From Burkholderia lata (GTDB lineage: Bacteria; Pseudomonadota; Gammaproteobacteria; Burkholderiales; Burkholderiaceae): a stretch of 64,000 nucleotides of DNA. Shown here piece by piece: positions 11,401 to 20,448 of this stretch; the stretch's first letter is position 1, and every line of letters begins with the position of its first letter. Made by a program: the position numbers and the translations under genes. Where the stretch lies: the NCBI RefSeq assembly GCF_000012945.1, contig NC_007510.1, positions 1-64,000 on the forward strand, written 5' to 3'. Under the pieces are notes generated by a model, which worked only from the letters and a program-made list of their open reading frames with translations, did no database searches and had not been told where the DNA came from.

Positions 11401-12585
11401 AATGGTTACAGCCCGGCAGCCGCAGAACGCCTTCTCGACCTCTTGAGAGATACGGGAACTCGTGCTCAGCACGAGTTCCTGCAAGCCAAGCAGTCATTGC
11501 AAACCTGGCCCGGAGCATCGGTTCCCGGCGCCGTTTCTGAATGGGCCGACATCTTTGCGCTTCACGAGGATGGCGGAGAAAGCCGGGTTGCGTGTTACTC
11601 CTCCGTTCGTGATGCCATGCGCGATATGCTGGGGCTTGCTGAGGACGATGACATCGAGGCGGCTAATCGTTACACCTGTGTCGAAGACTTCGCTCACCGC
11701 GTGCGGGAAGCCCGCGACTTTCTGGATCGCATTTCAGAACTGGCGCGCCTCACCGGCAAACTGCGCGAGCTCAAAGCGCTAGGTGTCCCGCCTACTATTG
11801 ATAAGCCATGTCGGGAGCTGCTCGACAGCATTGAGGCCTACGTCAACTCCTCCGGCGCTACTGGGGAAATGAGCCGGATCACCGCCGAATGGAAGGATCT
11901 GCATGAGCTCTACCTCAACCAGTACCTGAGTGAACACGCGGGCCTGCACAATGACCTGAAAGGCCTTCGTGATGTTGTGCTCAGCAGTCCAAGCTATCGG
12001 GTGTTGAAGGACCTCTCACTGGTAGAAGGGCTCAGTGCCCATTTCAGCCCGGCTGTCATCGAAGCTCAATTGACCGACCTATTAACCCAGGTCAGCGTGC
12101 AGCAGGTTTGCGAACAGAGCCTTGATGACGTGAAGACGGATCTGTCCCACGGTTGGGCATGTTCCACCTGCGGCTATAGGCTCGGCACGCGACTGGAACT
12201 CGAACCGGTCCATTTCCTGGGGCTGGTTGAACTCGGCATCAAGGAATACTTGGATCATGTGCGTGGTTGCGAGGCTGATCTTCAGGATTACGTCAGTGAT
12301 ACGCCCGCAGCAACTCCGTTGCTCGGGTTGCTGGGCGACACTGTAGAGCAATGCGCTCTCGATGCGTTGCAAGACGCCACCATGCGCCAGCACCTGGCGG
12401 AGGCCCTTGCCGAGGCGGAAGCTGTAAAGGTGAGTGTCAACGAACTATTGGATCAACTTAAGCCGCTCCTGCTTGGCTTCTTCAAGGGGGGGCGAAGCGA
12501 ATTCGAGCAGTATGTGCAGGGTGCACTGGGTGAGCTGCTGAAAAAGAACGGTTTGAAAGAAGAGCACCCTTGGAAGGTGGAGTAA
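8410..12585 (+). CDS. BrxC/PglY-like large ATPase (DUF6079-like)
   Basis: At 1391 residues this is the largest protein of the operon. The N-terminus carries a segment VENFNESTHDSISRTRTFES, then Walker A GLYGSGKT at residues 66-73 and Walker B LVFIDEL with D238/E239. That matches the BrxC/PglY ATPases that form the core of BREX systems. The long C-terminal part is mainly helical; one CSTCGY pair near residue 1250 is a lone CxxC without an obvious second half. In BREX, BrxC is required for both defence and host methylation. The gene is intact and tightly coupled to its neighbours, 1 bp after brxF and 3 bp before the specificity subunit. Confidence 0.75.
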   Translation: MALMKDMFDFTPVSSWVENFNESTHDSISRTRTFESFVMLPEVEESARIILDRIHRSQGRGFFITGLYGSGKTIFMAWLSAILTEPTLRKQLLDTKPEWGMDALAPRKFLTINFTAIEVPDETLEQAFWNSVTDHLRHLAPPVTATLSNTDAYLETFYNQTASGTRSDAEKWIRDNRNLSVNQLRSYDKEYQKTIIEQAVAAMNIQLVQDRTTVTEKVKRLVEIAKERGYEGVLVFIDELYLHLIQSDEHFNRGTAFLGQLAEAGLAGDQPFWVFGAVQEEIQAIARQAGRNYDTELMGKLSGQSGRFQSINIPVTQFHRIYNHRLFRENSKCVHKLADAFKAEIQPHFRGAFTDFLKRYFREREPITDEAKHFADVYPMHPFGLYCLTAITNRGGRSRGALGFVQEFIEKRLQDASDWKRIAVLDDVFDYEDLRNKIIQDDPEMAKYYGMFERFCGTARDEVLSRAPYKRWSDADQAAAKVASERLIKSLIVLSMVKEELSVSKLNDALLLRWPGKESDPAGSDQETVRILEKIAQTFPPLRQKGSGDTLSFFLSVEGDGGEREELLVEVERVKNGFAPDIQLESAYRSHLELFLRFPGSPLGGTVPPQNGFSTQLDVEWQRTRRSLDYRLEPVTALTNDHAVIGFVKDVPATKALHLAVLYPSASPLDVEMDAVGHGNGRTLMWLPATLPAQDIDELERSMALVKLYGDYQSQVNAGGASQSVRRKLELLGEWIDLPAGTKSAQPARKATEILLESFVSGEIRQWNTKDQVWEILCEPAELLSLYQSIPQSERSLERLLEKVAAKALNKVFQFHPDFRETYSFAADLSSAMRRRVLEAIWKGRVTDGDGTAKADLEKYLAPLGLLNTGVPGEVSVTLAVSSVEAFKKSKERIRDNIRKASPPATSIAETRKRLKTTDLGLTDTWVDVLITLLISTGEISGVTIHGKTVSQDDRTIGSPIDWLQELDELRPGTRPDETLWHDLTESLHALSLWKEGNGYSPAAAERLLDLLRDTGTRAQHEFLQAKQSLQTWPGASVPGAVSEWADIFALHEDGGESRVACYSSVRDAMRDMLGLAEDDDIEAANRYTCVEDFAHRVREARDFLDRISELARLTGKLRELKALGVPPTIDKPCRELLDSIEAYVNSSGATGEMSRITAEWKDLHELYLNQYLSEHAGLHNDLKGLRDVVLSSPSYRVLKDLSLVEGLSAHFSPAVIEAQLTDLLTQVSVQQVCEQSLDDVKTDLSHGWACSTCGYRLGTRLELEPVHFLGLVELGIKEYLDHVRGCEADLQDYVSDTPAATPLLGLLGDTVEQCALDALQDATMRQHLAEALAEAEAVKVSVNELLDQLKPLLLGFFKGGRSEFEQYVQGALGELLKKNGLKEEHPWKVE

Positions 12586-12588
12586 TCA

Positions 12589-14104
12589 ATGCCCATTGTT
12601 AGCGAAAAACCTTTGATCGAAATCCTGTCGCCTGGAGAGCAACACGACAGGTTTGACATCAACTATTACCTTCCAGAATTCATTCACGCGGAACGGTACA
12701 TCGAGAATTGCGATGTCGAACTCACGACCCTGGGTGATGTAATGACCAATGACGCCAGCTACGGCGTTCTTCCGCCATCCTCATGCTATTTGGAGGAGGG
12801 CGGCATCCCCCTCGTCAGATCATCAAATTTATCGAACAACGGAATTGACTACGAAAGTGCCGTGCGGGTCCCGTCTGAATGGATTAGCTCCGAGCGCGCT
12901 CGAATTAAGGACAATGACGTGCTCATTAGCATTAAAGGTGCTCGTGCATTCTTCGATATGTGCGTTGCTTCAGACAAAACATCGGATGCAATTGTCAACG
13001 GAAGTATATTTAGATTCCAGTGCAAAGAACGATACGACCCCAATTTTGTAGTTTTGTGGTTGCTCAGCAGCCCAATTCAATCAATGGTATTTCGCGAGCG
13101 AACAAATCTTGGAATCAGCTATATTTCTCAAGATATATTGAAGAGCATACCTTTTCCGGAAATCGAAAAGAATAAACAACAACTCATTCTTCGTGGATAT
13201 AACGCCGCCATAGAAATGCGGGACGAAATGATCTCGTCCCTCAATGAAGTGGTTCGCGCAAAATCACTGGCCAAGAAGACGATAGATAAAATCTATAGAG
13301 ATAGATTGGGAATGGAAGAGCCAGTCACGCCAGTACTGAAAGTTAGAGCCGTCGATTCATCAATGATTCAAGACAGGCTCGACTGGAAAACTTACGACCC
13401 TAACCTAATATCGGATGCGGATAAACTGGCAAAGGACTTCTCCGAAAAAACCTTTGTCAAGGATGTTGCAGTGATCAAGGATCACATACAAGCCTGCAAC
13501 GGCCTATTCTAGTGACGATGTAAAGCTTATTCGCGTTAGGCTTTATGGGAAAGGGGCAGAGCTTCGGGAAATTAGATCTCCCGAAAGTATCTCGGGGCCG
13601 GTTGCGCAGGCAGACAGTGGAGAAGTGGTTGTTTCCCGTATTGATTGTACGCAAGGGGCTGTCGCGGTAGTTCCTGAGGAATTGGATGGTGGCGTCGTAT
13701 CGAAGGAGTTCTTCTTGATACGGCTTAACGAATCAAAACTAAGAACGCAGTTATTTGTCAGGATATTGCAACACAAAAGATATGTTCAGTATCTTCTTAG
13801 CTTTCGGACCGGAGCCACAAATCGGTTACGTTTGGACAAAGATGTTCTTATGGAACTTCCCTTGCCAAAACTGCGAACTGACCAGCAAGAAAAAATTTTA
13901 GATGAATTACGATTGGCTGAGGGAAAACTATTCTACATTCAATCAATAGAGGCTGACGCTCACAGAATGGCCGATGGGTTGGTTGAGCTCGCGCTAGAAA
14001 ACGTAATTGTCCTTAGCGAGGATACCTATCTGTCTGAGCTTTCTGTGGCTGCAAAAGCGACAAAACAGAAATTATTGGAGCGGGTGAAGGAGGCGCTGCA
14101 ATGA
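12589..14104 (+). pseudogene. Type I HsdS-like specificity subunit, frameshifted
   Basis: Two frames together read as one specificity subunit of about 500 residues. The first (12589-13512) carries a target-recognition domain (LTTLGDVMTNDASYGVLPPS, then IPLVRSSNLSNNG, GISYISQDILKSIPFP) and the conserved helix. It ends abruptly at TAG 13510-13512. The +1 frame, open from 13475, continues with DDVKLIRVRLYGKGAELREI, SGEVVVSRIDCTQGAV and TGATNRLRLDKDVLMELPLP, a second recognition domain, up to 14104. The second frame has no ATG start near the break. The shift must lie between about 13472 and 13512, and there is no homopolymer there. This segment is clearly AT-richer than the rest of the operon. 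It would set the target site of the HsdM-like enzyme. Confidence 0.8.
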
Positions 14105-16590
14105 CCGCCATGGAACAAGCCCTGGCTCACATGTGGTGCAGTCGTGAAAAGCAGAAATTGCCCTATCTGCTGGTCAATGACGTGCGCGGCTATTTTGCCG
14201 AAGCTGCTGCCGAGCTACGGGTCGATGGCCAAGCAATTCCAGTACATGTTTGCGCCAATGAGTTTTCCCTGCGCCGCCATACGGAACCCGAGCGTCGGCA
14301 ACCGAATCCCCACGCCCGTATCATCATCTCGCGCCAGCAGCTTCAGCCGGATCATCTGCCGGACTTACAGGCCCGTTCCAGCGTGTCGCCTCGCACGGTA
14401 ACGGGGAGTGACATAGCCAAGTTCCTTGGTGTGCACAGTCCCCGGGCTTTGCTCGACCGCCTTCCCATTCCCGCTTTCTGGAACCTCGCCCGCTATCTGC
14501 CGCAGCTTGGCGCTTACAGCCTGGAGCGCGTAGTGCTCGCCTCACTGCTGAACGACCCAAGCGTGCTGTCTGCAGGCTGGCAACCGGACAGGATTCTCGA
14601 CATGCTCTGGTATGAGGATGCGTTGACTCGGGTACGCGAGGTGCTGGGCTCGGTCGATGCGGACGAACGTCGGGCGCTCGAGAAAGAGTTCCTAGAAGTG
14701 GTTCGCACATGGCTCGATATGCCTCGTGTCGCCTTGGTCGAGGCCGCCGTGCTGGAAAGTGATCCGCCACCGGTGTTGCCGATATGTCTGCTTGCCTCCA
14801 TTCTGGACGGCTGGAAGATGCTCACGCCGGAACGCATGCGCACCTTCCTCGACGGAAGCGAACTGGGCGACCTGTTTGTTGACGTACTTAAGGATGGGCA
14901 AAGCTTGCACGGCCTTGCTGATTGGGGTCGGCGCATCATCCTTAAAGACGATGCACCCTGCAAACAGGCGCTGCAGTACCTGCAGCGCGAGGTCTTCCCC
15001 AAACACGCCAGTGCCGTCACCGAGTCTCTTGCGACAGTGGTCAAGGGCGTTGGCGGCAAAGGCTCCGAGCGCCTGCTGAATCAACTCATCCAGGTGCTGG
15101 AGGCCGATGGAGGCATCCTTGCCCAAGGCCTGGCGGTCACCCTACACGCTTTGCTCGATGTGGTGGTCAATGGCGAGCGGGCGGACACGCTTCCGCTTGA
15201 AAAGGCCTCCTGCAAACTGACCGATGCACTGGAAACGCCGGAAGCCCCGGAATGGGAATCACTGCTGGAGGCCCTACGCCGACATCAGGCTCGCGAGCAG
15301 TACGAGGACCACGTGTCACTACTGGAAGCAATGGTCACTATTCACCGGCTTACGGACAAGGCCGAGGCGGCCGTGAAGAATCTAGCGAGCTTGGATTGGA
15401 AGGCCTGGCTAGGGCTGGTGGATTTGGTATATTTACCTCTTACCACGATGGCGCTGGAGGCGGAACGGCGGTCTAGCCAGTTGCCGGAAAAGGTCAATGT
15501 CTTTCGTATCACGCAGCGGGCAAAAAAAGCATGTGATTCGATTCGTGTCGCTTGGGCGGATTTCTATGTGCAGCCGAGCCATGGACTGCCGAAATGGCTG
15601 AGTGAGCGCAAATTCGCGGCAGGTAGCTGCAGGCCGTGGCTGAACAGCGACGTCATGGAATTTGCGGTCAAACCACTGTTGCAGGATTCCGAGATCAAGC
15701 AGGTTTATCTGCTGGTCTTTGACGGGATGAGCGTGGCTAACTGGACATTGCTGCGCGAGCGGTTCCTGATGATGCCGGGGCGCGAGCTGTTTCGCCCCTA
15801 CCAGTCTCTGGGGCCTGAGTTTCGTGCCTGCACCTATCTGCCTAGCATTACCGAATATTGTCGGCAAGCCATTTTTGCCGGAGCCCCCCCTGCGGAATTC
15901 CGAAGCTGGCCGTATGGCACTAGTGAACCCCATCTGCTCGAACGTTGCCTCGACAACTTAGGGCTTTCGCCCTCCTCCTGGTGGGATCGAGACAAGAGCT
16001 ATCTCTGCTACAACGAGAAGGACGCCAGCGCCGACACCCTCAACCGGAAAATGCGTGACCTGGTGGATGCCCCCGGTCGCTTCAAGGCGGTGGTTTTCAA
16101 CCTCCAGGATCGGCTTCTGCAAAAGGGCATGTCGAGCCTACAGGAAATCATGCTCGCCTATGTGAAGGAGGTGGCGCTGCCCCATCTGCGCAGGATTGCC
16201 GCCCAAGACAAGGCTGCCGTCGTCATCACGGCCGACCACGGCTTTACCTGGTACAACACTCAGTACGTCATTGACGATTTAAAATCGGACAGTGGACCTG
16301 GACGAGACGTCTTCATCCATAACCGTTGCCTGGAATACAAGACAGCCAAGCGAACCAAGGTCGGGCCGACAGATGTTAAACGCATAGCGCCAGCAAGTGA
16401 TTTTGGCTTACCTGCAGGTCTGGATGGCGTTGAGCTTCCCTTTGACCACGATAGCTACGGTTGGCCTGGCGCCAAGCAAAACTCAAGTAAGAATCCGAAC
16501 AAAGTACAAGGTAATGACCATGGCGGTCTTACCCCTGAAGAAACAGTCGTTCCTGTGGCTGTTTACATTACGCGTGGAGCAAAGTTGTAA
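14101..16590 (+). CDS. pglZ: PglZ-domain protein (alkaline-phosphatase superfamily)
   Basis: This 829-residue protein carries a C-terminal PglZ domain. VYLLVFDGMSVANW places the first metal-binding Asp at residue 541, YLPSITEYCRQAIFAG follows, and VVITADHGFTWYN gives D712/H713. These match the metal-site motifs of the alkaline-phosphatase superfamily that PglZ belongs to. The N-terminal ~500 residues are mainly helical. PglZ is the hallmark gene of BREX, where it is needed for defence and for methylation. The start overlaps the end of the specificity gene as ATGA, behind an AAGGAGG site. Confidence 0.85.
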   Translation: MTAMEQALAHMWCSREKQKLPYLLVNDVRGYFAEAAAELRVDGQAIPVHVCANEFSLRRHTEPERRQPNPHARIIISRQQLQPDHLPDLQARSSVSPRTVTGSDIAKFLGVHSPRALLDRLPIPAFWNLARYLPQLGAYSLERVVLASLLNDPSVLSAGWQPDRILDMLWYEDALTRVREVLGSVDADERRALEKEFLEVVRTWLDMPRVALVEAAVLESDPPPVLPICLLASILDGWKMLTPERMRTFLDGSELGDLFVDVLKDGQSLHGLADWGRRIILKDDAPCKQALQYLQREVFPKHASAVTESLATVVKGVGGKGSERLLNQLIQVLEADGGILAQGLAVTLHALLDVVVNGERADTLPLEKASCKLTDALETPEAPEWESLLEALRRHQAREQYEDHVSLLEAMVTIHRLTDKAEAAVKNLASLDWKAWLGLVDLVYLPLTTMALEAERRSSQLPEKVNVFRITQRAKKACDSIRVAWADFYVQPSHGLPKWLSERKFAAGSCRPWLNSDVMEFAVKPLLQDSEIKQVYLLVFDGMSVANWTLLRERFLMMPGRELFRPYQSLGPEFRACTYLPSITEYCRQAIFAGAPPAEFRSWPYGTSEPHLLERCLDNLGLSPSSWWDRDKSYLCYNEKDASADTLNRKMRDLVDAPGRFKAVVFNLQDRLLQKGMSSLQEIMLAYVKEVALPHLRRIAAQDKAAVVITADHGFTWYNTQYVIDDLKSDSGPGRDVFIHNRCLEYKTAKRTKVGPTDVKRIAPASDFGLPAGLDGVELPFDHDSYGWPGAKQNSSKNPNKVQGNDHGGLTPEETVVPVAVYITRGAKL

Positions 16591-18408
16591 ATGGCAACTC
16601 TCGAGCAATTCAGAGATTTTCTGGTCACGGATCTGGGTTTCAAAGCCCATCAGATCAATGACTTTAATGGTGCTGGCGTTGCCACAACGGTTGATGGACT
16701 GGACGAGAAAGCAGTGTTTCTGGTGTCAACCAGCGTCGGCAACTGCTATGCCGCCTTCAGGCATGAAGGCTCGGCAACGCTGAGCGAGTCGGAGGCCAAC
16801 CGGTACAAAGCCCTTAGCATTCTTATGCCCAATGGCGCAGCGGCGTATTGCGTCATCGAGGTTGCTGGCCATTTACGCATCTATCTCGTCGAAAAAGGCA
16901 ATGAGATTCACGACGAGATGAATGACTGGGACAACTTTCGCGATGCCGAAGATATGGTGCGCGAATTCAAGCCAGACGTGGTCAACAGCCTTCAGCAGTG
17001 GGCACGGAAAACACTCCACACGGAAAGCAGCCTTTCTCGATTCGTGCAGCTCATGAAGGGCTGCTGGCAGGACATCTGGGATATTGAGAACAAGCGCAAT
17101 GACTGGATCTTTGATGAATTTACACGTTTTCTATTTATTAAACTCAATGAAGACGCAAAGCCCAGCGGAAGCTTTACCACGGCCAAGTTGACGTCGTATA
17201 GCGAACAGAACAAACACATGGGTGACAAGGCCGCCCAGAACTTCATCAACAACCTTTTTGATGACCTGAAGGCGCACCACCCCGAAGTTTTTACCGACGA
17301 GAACGAACGAGTACTCAGCAAGGCGGCAACCGTTGAACGCGTCATTGCCCGTCTTGAAGGTATTAACCTGAAAGATACCCAAGGCGATGTCCTTGGCCGT
17401 GCTTTCGAAATTATGCTGTCTGATACTTTTAAGGGTAAAGACCTGGGACAGTTCTTTACTCCGCGAGAAATCGTCGCCTTCATGCTGGACCTGGCAAGGG
17501 AAAATCCCGAAGGTCCGGCTTTGGATATCAGCAAGGGCGAGCGGTTTCTAGACGGCTGCGCGGGGTCAGGCGGCTTCCTCATCGCCGCTTATGAAGATGT
17601 ATACAAGCATGCCCTTTCGAGCACGATTAGAGGTGATGAGCGCGAGAACCTCCTTAGGCGCCTCGGGCAGGAAACCTTCTTTGCCTGTGAGATCGAAGAA
17701 AAGGCGGCTCGCCTTGGAAAACTGAACATGATCGTTCACGCCGTCAACGCGCAGAACGCGCAGTGGCTTCACCAGAACTACCTCTACAACGAGGAGCGGG
17801 GCGGTTTAAAACCGCTTATTGAATATGAAGTTGATTTCGGAGAAGGCAAAAAGAAGCGCCAGATCGGCAGCAGTTCAATCGATCTTATCTTGACGAACCC
17901 ACCGTTCGGCAAGTCAGTCAAGACTGAAAATGTTCTTCTTGACTATCAGTTTGGTCACGAAGTAAAAACCTTCAAGTCTGCAGGCCGTCCACCTGAGAAA
18001 CGAGCGAAAAACAGTCAGGATAGCGAAGTCCTTTTCATTGAACACTATCTTCGTACGTTGAAGCCTGGCGGAAAACTGCTCATCGTTCTTCCCGACGGAG
18101 TGTTGTCGAATGCAACGGCGAAGCCCGTTCGGGATTATATTCGTGAGCACGCCATCATCAAATCCGTGATTTCACTTCCAAGCGAAACCTTCGCATCGAC
18201 TGGGACCTCCATTCCGACCAATGTAGTGTTTCTGCAGAAGAAGCGCCCAGGAGATGTTCAAGGCGATATCTTCATGGCGCGAGCTGACTACGTCGGCCGC
18301 CGGGCAAATGGCGACCCGCTCAAGGAAAACGATCTCCCGTTCATTCTTGAAAAATACCGCGAATGGCAAACGGGAACGCTTGAACTCCAGAAGGAGGATA
18401 GCGAGTGA
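16591..18408 (+). CDS. Type I HsdM-like N6-adenine DNA methyltransferase
   Basis: This 605-residue N6-adenine methyltransferase has the HsdM fold: an N-terminal helical region, SAM motif I DGCAGSGGFLIAA from residue 321, and catalytic motif IV NPPF at residues 436-439. The segment GRAFEIMLSDTFKGKDLGQF, followed by FTPREIVAFMLDLA, is the classic HsdM pre-motif. About 140 extra N-terminal residues (ending near QQWARKTL) precede the usual HsdM part; they resemble the front of type I enzymes but show no clear nuclease motif. It starts directly after pglZ and ends overlapping the HerA-like gene. It probably marks host DNA, with the adjacent HsdS-like subunit giving specificity. Confidence 0.85.
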   Translation: MATLEQFRDFLVTDLGFKAHQINDFNGAGVATTVDGLDEKAVFLVSTSVGNCYAAFRHEGSATLSESEANRYKALSILMPNGAAAYCVIEVAGHLRIYLVEKGNEIHDEMNDWDNFRDAEDMVREFKPDVVNSLQQWARKTLHTESSLSRFVQLMKGCWQDIWDIENKRNDWIFDEFTRFLFIKLNEDAKPSGSFTTAKLTSYSEQNKHMGDKAAQNFINNLFDDLKAHHPEVFTDENERVLSKAATVERVIARLEGINLKDTQGDVLGRAFEIMLSDTFKGKDLGQFFTPREIVAFMLDLARENPEGPALDISKGERFLDGCAGSGGFLIAAYEDVYKHALSSTIRGDERENLLRRLGQETFFACEIEEKAARLGKLNMIVHAVNAQNAQWLHQNYLYNEERGGLKPLIEYEVDFGEGKKKRQIGSSSIDLILTNPPFGKSVKTENVLLDYQFGHEVKTFKSAGRPPEKRAKNSQDSEVLFIEHYLRTLKPGGKLLIVLPDGVLSNATAKPVRDYIREHAIIKSVISLPSETFASTGTSIPTNVVFLQKKRPGDVQGDIFMARADYVGRRANGDPLKENDLPFILEKYREWQTGTLELQKEDSE

Positions 18409-20366
18409 GCGAGCTCTACGTAGGAAAACGTCTCGACCCAAATGGGATGCCAGGAGCGCCGTATCTTCACAAACTAAGTGACCTTATCACTCACACTTTC
18501 ATTTGTGGCGGCTCAGGCTCCGGCAAAACGGTAATGGGCAAAGCCATCATTGAGGAAGCAGCCCTCAATGAGGTTCCCTCGATTATCGTGGATCTCAAAG
18601 GCGATTTGTCTTCCTTGGCGCTTGCTTTCGGTGAATTGGCGGCCCCGGCTGTTGCACCGTGGATCGAGGTTGAGGATAAGTCAACGCTTGGCCGCGCCGC
18701 ATTGGCGGAAGCCAACACCTTACGGAAACGGTTATGGGATTGGGGGCTCGCCGAAACCAACGTGCGGGCGTTTTCCAACCGGGTAGCCGTTGAAATTTTT
18801 ACCCCCCGCAGCGAACTCGGCCGCCGGGTATCAATTCCGCTCATTTCTTCGCCGCCACCGGACATCAACAAGCTATTTGACGAGGACCCGGATACGGCTT
18901 CGGTCATGGTGACCAGCATTGCGGAGGCGCTAGTGCGCCGGGTGATCCCCTCGGGGCAGAGGGACCGGGAAACTGATTTTGTCACCGCTCTCATCGAGCA
19001 CGCTTGGCGTACAGGCGTTGACCTTGCCGGTGAGGCTGGTTTGGGCCAACTGGTATCCATGATTCTAGAGCCGCCGTTTGAAACTATTGGCGTACTGAGT
19101 ATTGGTGACCATATTCCCGAAAGCCGGCGTCAAAAGCTTGCGCAAGCGGTAAACGGGCAGCTCGTCGGCGCTGCAGCCAACTGGGTCCGTGGCGAAGAAA
19201 TGAGCATCGACAAACTAGTGGGATCTAACCGTGTCGATGGCAAAACGCAGATCAGTGTTATCAATCTCTCGCACATTACCGACTTCGAGGACCAGAGCTT
19301 CGTAGTTGCCCAAATCGCCTTTTCCATCAACGCCTGGATGCGCAAGCAGGGGAGTGCTCCTGGTGGAAACAGACCGCGCCTATTGTTCTTCCTGGATGAG
19401 ATCGGCGGTGGCGGTGGAAAGACCGCTTTCTATCCGACGTACCCCTACACATCCACCTGCAAACCCGCCCTAAATATTCTGGTCAAGCAAGGCCGCGCTT
19501 TTGGTGTCGGCTGCATCTTGGCAACGCAGAACCCTGGGGATATTGACTATAAAGGCCTTTCAAACTGCGCCACTTGGATCGTCGGGAAACTTCAGACCAA
19601 AAGAGATCGTGACAAAGTACGTGAGGGGCTGACCGATGCAGAATTTTCACCCTCCGATTTGGCCAGAAAGCTAGCTCGCCCTAAGACGGGGGAGTTTATG
19701 CTTCTCAACAAGGACGGCGATGTCCATTTCATCAAAGAACGTTGGCTCCTGACTTACCACTGCACGCTGAGCCCAGAGCAACTTCGCCGCTATAAAGCCA
19801 AGGGGCTTGCTCCCTATGAGGGCTCACTGAATACTGACATTTTCGAAGAGACCACCGAATTCGACGAGCAGGAAGAAGCTCAATCGCTTTGGAACGACGC
19901 GAAGGATACTATCGGTCAAGCCTGCAATCTGCTTGAAAAAATTCTGGATCACGACATTAACTCGGAAAAAGCGCGACTTTGGTTATCCATCTTGCGTGAC
20001 CCAGATGGATTCAACCGACGCCTTGTAGAAACCCAAAGGCAGCTTGCCGAGTATGCGGAGGCGGTTTTCCCCAAGAGCACCAAGGCCCCTGAGCCCAGCG
20101 GTTTGCTAACATTGCTTTCTGAAATGAAAAGTACGGGTCAAAGCCCTTCGTTCAACGTTACTCGAACGGTGCCGGGACCCGCTTCAGCGCCGCCAGCCGG
20201 CGATAGCGTTCTTGTCGAGGATGACGGTAGTGTCGCCTACAAGGGACGCAGATATTCGCTATACAGAAGGTATGCGGGAAAGTCGGTGACCTTCATCGAG
20301 GAAGATGGGGAGTTGAAATTTGCAATCGAAGGGAAGGTTTTGTCAAAGACCTTCCGTTTGGTATAA
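18405..20366 (+). CDS. HerA/DUF853-like ATPase (DNA translocase or helicase)
   Basis: This 653-residue protein has Walker A GGSGSGKT at residues 35-42, IIVDLKGDLSSLALAFGEL as in HerA/FtsK-like translocases, Walker B LLFFLDEIGGGGG near residue 328, and a sensor-like CILATQNPGDIDYKGLSNCA. These fit the HerA/DUF853 group of hexameric ATPases, which work with nucleases in several defence systems. No nuclease motif is visible in the protein. It begins with GTG behind AAGGAGG, overlaps hsdM by 4 bp, and is the last gene of the operon. It could be the motor of the effector step. Confidence 0.75.
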   Translation: MSELYVGKRLDPNGMPGAPYLHKLSDLITHTFICGGSGSGKTVMGKAIIEEAALNEVPSIIVDLKGDLSSLALAFGELAAPAVAPWIEVEDKSTLGRAALAEANTLRKRLWDWGLAETNVRAFSNRVAVEIFTPRSELGRRVSIPLISSPPPDINKLFDEDPDTASVMVTSIAEALVRRVIPSGQRDRETDFVTALIEHAWRTGVDLAGEAGLGQLVSMILEPPFETIGVLSIGDHIPESRRQKLAQAVNGQLVGAAANWVRGEEMSIDKLVGSNRVDGKTQISVINLSHITDFEDQSFVVAQIAFSINAWMRKQGSAPGGNRPRLLFFLDEIGGGGGKTAFYPTYPYTSTCKPALNILVKQGRAFGVGCILATQNPGDIDYKGLSNCATWIVGKLQTKRDRDKVREGLTDAEFSPSDLARKLARPKTGEFMLLNKDGDVHFIKERWLLTYHCTLSPEQLRRYKAKGLAPYEGSLNTDIFEETTEFDEQEEAQSLWNDAKDTIGQACNLLEKILDHDINSEKARLWLSILRDPDGFNRRLVETQRQLAEYAEAVFPKSTKAPEPSGLLTLLSEMKSTGQSPSFNVTRTVPGPASAPPAGDSVLVEDDGSVAYKGRRYSLYRRYAGKSVTFIEEDGELKFAIEGKVLSKTFRLV

Positions 20367-20423
20367 GGTGGGGCCGAGCAGCAGCATTGGCTGACGGCGG
20401 AATGATGGCACGCTCAGTCTGTC

Positions 20424-20448
20424 AAAAAATGCCGCTCGTACAGGCGGC
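20424..20448 (-). terminator. Possible minus-strand terminator
   Basis: Read on the minus strand, GCCGC and GCGGC pair around a short loop and are followed by ATTTTTT. The stem is only 5 bp, so the call is weak. Confidence 0.3.

Noticed and set aside
13490..13512. Phase-variable frameshift in the specificity gene
   Set aside because: No homopolymer or short tandem repeat occurs at the break.
6353..20366. Ordinary type I restriction-modification system
   Set aside because: HsdM- and HsdS-like proteins are present, but HsdR is missing, while PglZ, BrxC-like and BrxF-like genes are in the same operon.
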